NCBI GenBank assembly: GCA_003133005.1
Contig: PKZI01000167.1
Span: forward strand, 1-15,116
Source of the DNA: Acidimicrobiaceae bacterium
GTDB lineage: Bacteria > Actinomycetota > Acidimicrobiia > Acidimicrobiales > RAAP-2
Length of the DNA: 15,116 bases
Direction of reading: 5' to 3'
Each line of letters opens with the position of its first letter. Position 1 is the stretch's first letter. The translations under genes were made by a program, and so were the position numbers. This document shows, one piece after another, positions 13,784 through 15,116 of this stretch. The notes below the pieces were generated by a model. It did no database searches. It was given only the letters and a program-made list of their open reading frames with translations, and was not told where the DNA came from.

Positions 13784-14601
13784 AGAATTGGTACGAGTTG
13801 GCTCAACAGATCTCCGAGCGCGCTCGCCGCGTTCTCCCCGGCCTCGAGAACCTCGAGATGGTTGAGCGAACCCGCCGCGATACCTGCCGCAAAATTTGTC
13901 ACGAGACTGAGCCCGAGAACGTCGGCGCCGAGATGGCGCGCAGCGATCGCTTCGAGCACCGTCGACATACCGACCAGTGAGGCGCCCATCGTGCGGGCCA
14001 TGAGTATTTCGGCCGGTGTTTCGTAGTGTGGGCCACGAAAACCCGCGTACACCCCCTCACCAAGATCGGGAATGACTGCGCTCACGCGTGCACGAAGTCG
14101 CTTGCTGTAAAGGTCCGAGAGATCAACAAAACGCACCGGGTACTGAGGCGGCGGCGGCGGTCCCTCGAGTGGCGAGGTCGCGGTGAGGTTTATGTGATCC
14201 TTGATCATGACGACCGTGCCGGGACCCTTGGTCGAATCAATGCCGCCCGCGGCATTCGTGAGAACGACCGTCTTCGCACCTGCGGCTATCACGGTGCGCA
14301 CGGGATGGACTACTTGGTCGGCGGTATTGCCCTCGTACAGGTGCACTCGACCGGCCACGAGGGCAACGTTCTTGTCGCCCGCACGCAGCGAAAGGATCGC
14401 GCCGCTGTGCCCCGCCACCGTCGGCGCAACGAATCCGCTGAGCGATGTCGTCGAGATCTCACTCATTGGCGTTCCCAGTGCGGATGCGCCGTCGCGCCAT
14501 CCCGAACCAAGCACGATCGCGAGATCGTAGGAGTCGACGCCCGAAGCGGCGCGTAGTTCATCCGCAGCACGCTGACTGAGTTCGTAGGGGTTCGTCATCA
14601 T
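13780..14601 (-). CDS. punA: Purine nucleoside phosphorylase, trimeric (PNP-II) class
   Basis: The 273-residue cytoplasmic enzyme cleaves inosine, guanosine and their deoxy forms with phosphate to the base and pentose-1-phosphate. Visible family blocks are VLGSGW with phosphate-binding Ser33, AGHSG (His65), RVHLYEG (His87), LTNAAGG, DHINLT, DLSDLYS, GPHYETPAEI with purine-binding Glu194, GMSTVLEAIAARH and SLVTNFAAG with Asn236. The Glu/Asn pair marks the class that prefers 6-oxopurines, so adenosine must first pass through adenosine deaminase, which is encoded next door. The ATG at 14601 lies in the stop of the upstream gene (ATGA overlap). Longer or shorter starts (14619, 14598) are possible but less suited. 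A run of five prolines sits in the loop before DLSDLYS. The gene overlaps pmmB by four bases. Confidence 0.93.
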   Translation of the reverse strand: MMTNPYELSQRAADELRAASGVDSYDLAIVLGSGWRDGASALGTPMSEISTTSLSGFVAPTVAGHSGAILSLRAGDKNVALVAGRVHLYEGNTADQVVHPVRTVIAAGAKTVVLTNAAGGIDSTKGPGTVVMIKDHINLTATSPLEGPPPPPQYPVRFVDLSDLYSKRLRARVSAVIPDLGEGVYAGFRGPHYETPAEILMARTMGASLVGMSTVLEAIAARHLGADVLGLSLVTNFAAGIAAGSLNHLEVLEAGENAASALGDLLSQLVPIL

Positions 14602-15116
14602 TGTCCGATCGTGTGCCACACCGTTGAGGTTTCAATGAATGTTCGCAGGCGCCGCGTCGAATCACTGTCATCGTCTCGTGGGTGATAGACGCGCTTGATC
14701 GAACCCGCCGCGACTCGACTGAGTTCATCTGCTTCCACTTCGTCAACGCCGCCGAGATCGATTCCGTCGACGTCGTCGTGCGAAGCGAGAGTGGGCGCGA
14801 GTTCAGCGGTGATACCCGTGATGATGTTGAGTACGCCGGCGGGAAAGTCCGCGGTGGCGGTCATCTCGCCGAGCAACGCCGCGGGCGTAGGGCGCAGTTC
14901 ACTCGCCACCGCGACCACGGTATTTCCGACCGATATTGGCGCGAGAACGGCGTCAACGAAGCCCTCGAGTGAAGACTGTTGCGGAGCGAGTACGCCAATC
15001 AACCCAGTGGGCGTGGGTAAGGAGAAGTTGAAGAACGGACCCGCGACGGGATTCGCTCCTCCGAAAACCTGGGCGACCTTGTCCGTCCAGCCCGCGTACC
15101 AGACAATGCGGTCGAT
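14598..15116 (-). CDS. Aldehyde-dehydrogenase-like protein, C-terminal part, probably without the catalytic domain
   Basis: 172 residues are visible, running in from beyond base 15116. They match the NAD-binding domain of the aldehyde dehydrogenase superfamily: a helix with IDRIVWYAGWTDKVAQ, NPVAGPFFNFSLPTPTGLIG, APISVGNTVVAVASE, FPAGVLNIITG and ASHDDVDGIDLGG. The chain then ends at STVWHTIGQ instead of entering the catalytic domain with its active-site Cys. The PWN motif that supplies the oxyanion Asn is replaced by APQ, and the cofactor-binding VxKPSE by AVASE. So it is probably not an active dehydrogenase alone. I recall actinobacterial deoC loci with an active dehydrogenase and a second, shorter relative; there it may help handle the acetaldehyde released from deoxyribose-5-phosphate. 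The stop overlaps the punA start (ATGA), placing all three minus-strand genes in one operon. Family is clear, role inferred. Confidence 0.8.
   Translation of the reverse strand: MDRIVWYAGWTDKVAQVFGGANPVAGPFFNFSLPTPTGLIGVLAPQQSSLEGFVDAVLAPISVGNTVVAVASELRPTPAALLGEMTATADFPAGVLNIITGITAELAPTLASHDDVDGIDLGGVDEVEADELSRVAAGSIKRVYHPRDDDSDSTRRLRTFIETSTVWHTIGQ

Noticed and set aside
1..15116. CRISPR array, transposon ends, tRNA genes or prophage genes
   Set aside because: No spaced direct repeats, terminal inverted repeats, tRNA-like folds or phage or transposase proteins were seen; almost every base belongs to a recognisable metabolic or transport gene.

Overview
The window reads as a compact bacterial chromosome segment, probably from a high-GC actinobacterium (Actinomycetota; perhaps Acidimicrobiia, which is a guess). 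The reasons are the codon use, the many GTG starts, the HEHLDGGLRP form of adenosine deaminase, and a gene set (cdd-deoA-add facing pmmB-punA) that I recall from mycobacteria and streptomycetes. Genes are packed very tightly: eight neighbouring pairs overlap by 1 or 4 bases, and the longest gene-free stretch is 230 bases (1696-1925). I see no tRNA, rRNA, insertion sequence, phage gene or CRISPR array.

Layout: (1) 1-191, minus strand, start of an EttA-type ABC-F ATPase cut by the window edge. (2) 271-1695, plus, a 14-helix DHA2/EmrB-type drug exporter with a promoter that predicts a leaderless mRNA. (3) 1926-7495, plus, a BMP-family nucleoside ABC importer: binding protein, a strong hairpin, a double ATPase, then two overlapping permease genes. 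(4) 7492-9296, minus, a PfkB-family kinase and a pseudouridine-5'-phosphate glycosidase, that is, a pseudouridine degradation pair. (5) 9322-12137, plus, cytidine deaminase, thymidine (pyrimidine-nucleoside) phosphorylase and adenosine deaminase. (6) 12134-15116, minus, a truncated aldehyde-dehydrogenase-like protein (cut by the right edge), purine nucleoside phosphorylase and a PGM2/PmmB-type sugar phosphomutase.

Regions 3 to 6 form one nucleoside uptake and breakdown island. Nucleosides enter through the BMP importer. Cytidine and adenosine are deaminated by cdd and add. Uridine, thymidine, inosine and guanosine are cleaved by deoA and punA to base plus (deoxy)ribose-1-phosphate. The phosphomutase probably turns these into 5-phosphates. 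Pseudouridine is phosphorylated and its C-C bond broken to give uracil and ribose-5-phosphate. The aldehyde-dehydrogenase-like gene suggests that a deoC aldolase and an active acetaldehyde dehydrogenase lie just beyond the right edge. No transcription-factor gene is present in the window, so any regulator must be encoded elsewhere or regulation is by RNA.

The least-explained items are the 230-base leader before the binding protein (crossing complementary segments and a possibly masked ribosome binding site), a binding protein without a lipobox, the long extra membrane domain of the second permease, the 25-base divergent psuG/cdd gap with overlapping -10-like elements, and the catalytically degenerate aldehyde-dehydrogenase-like protein.
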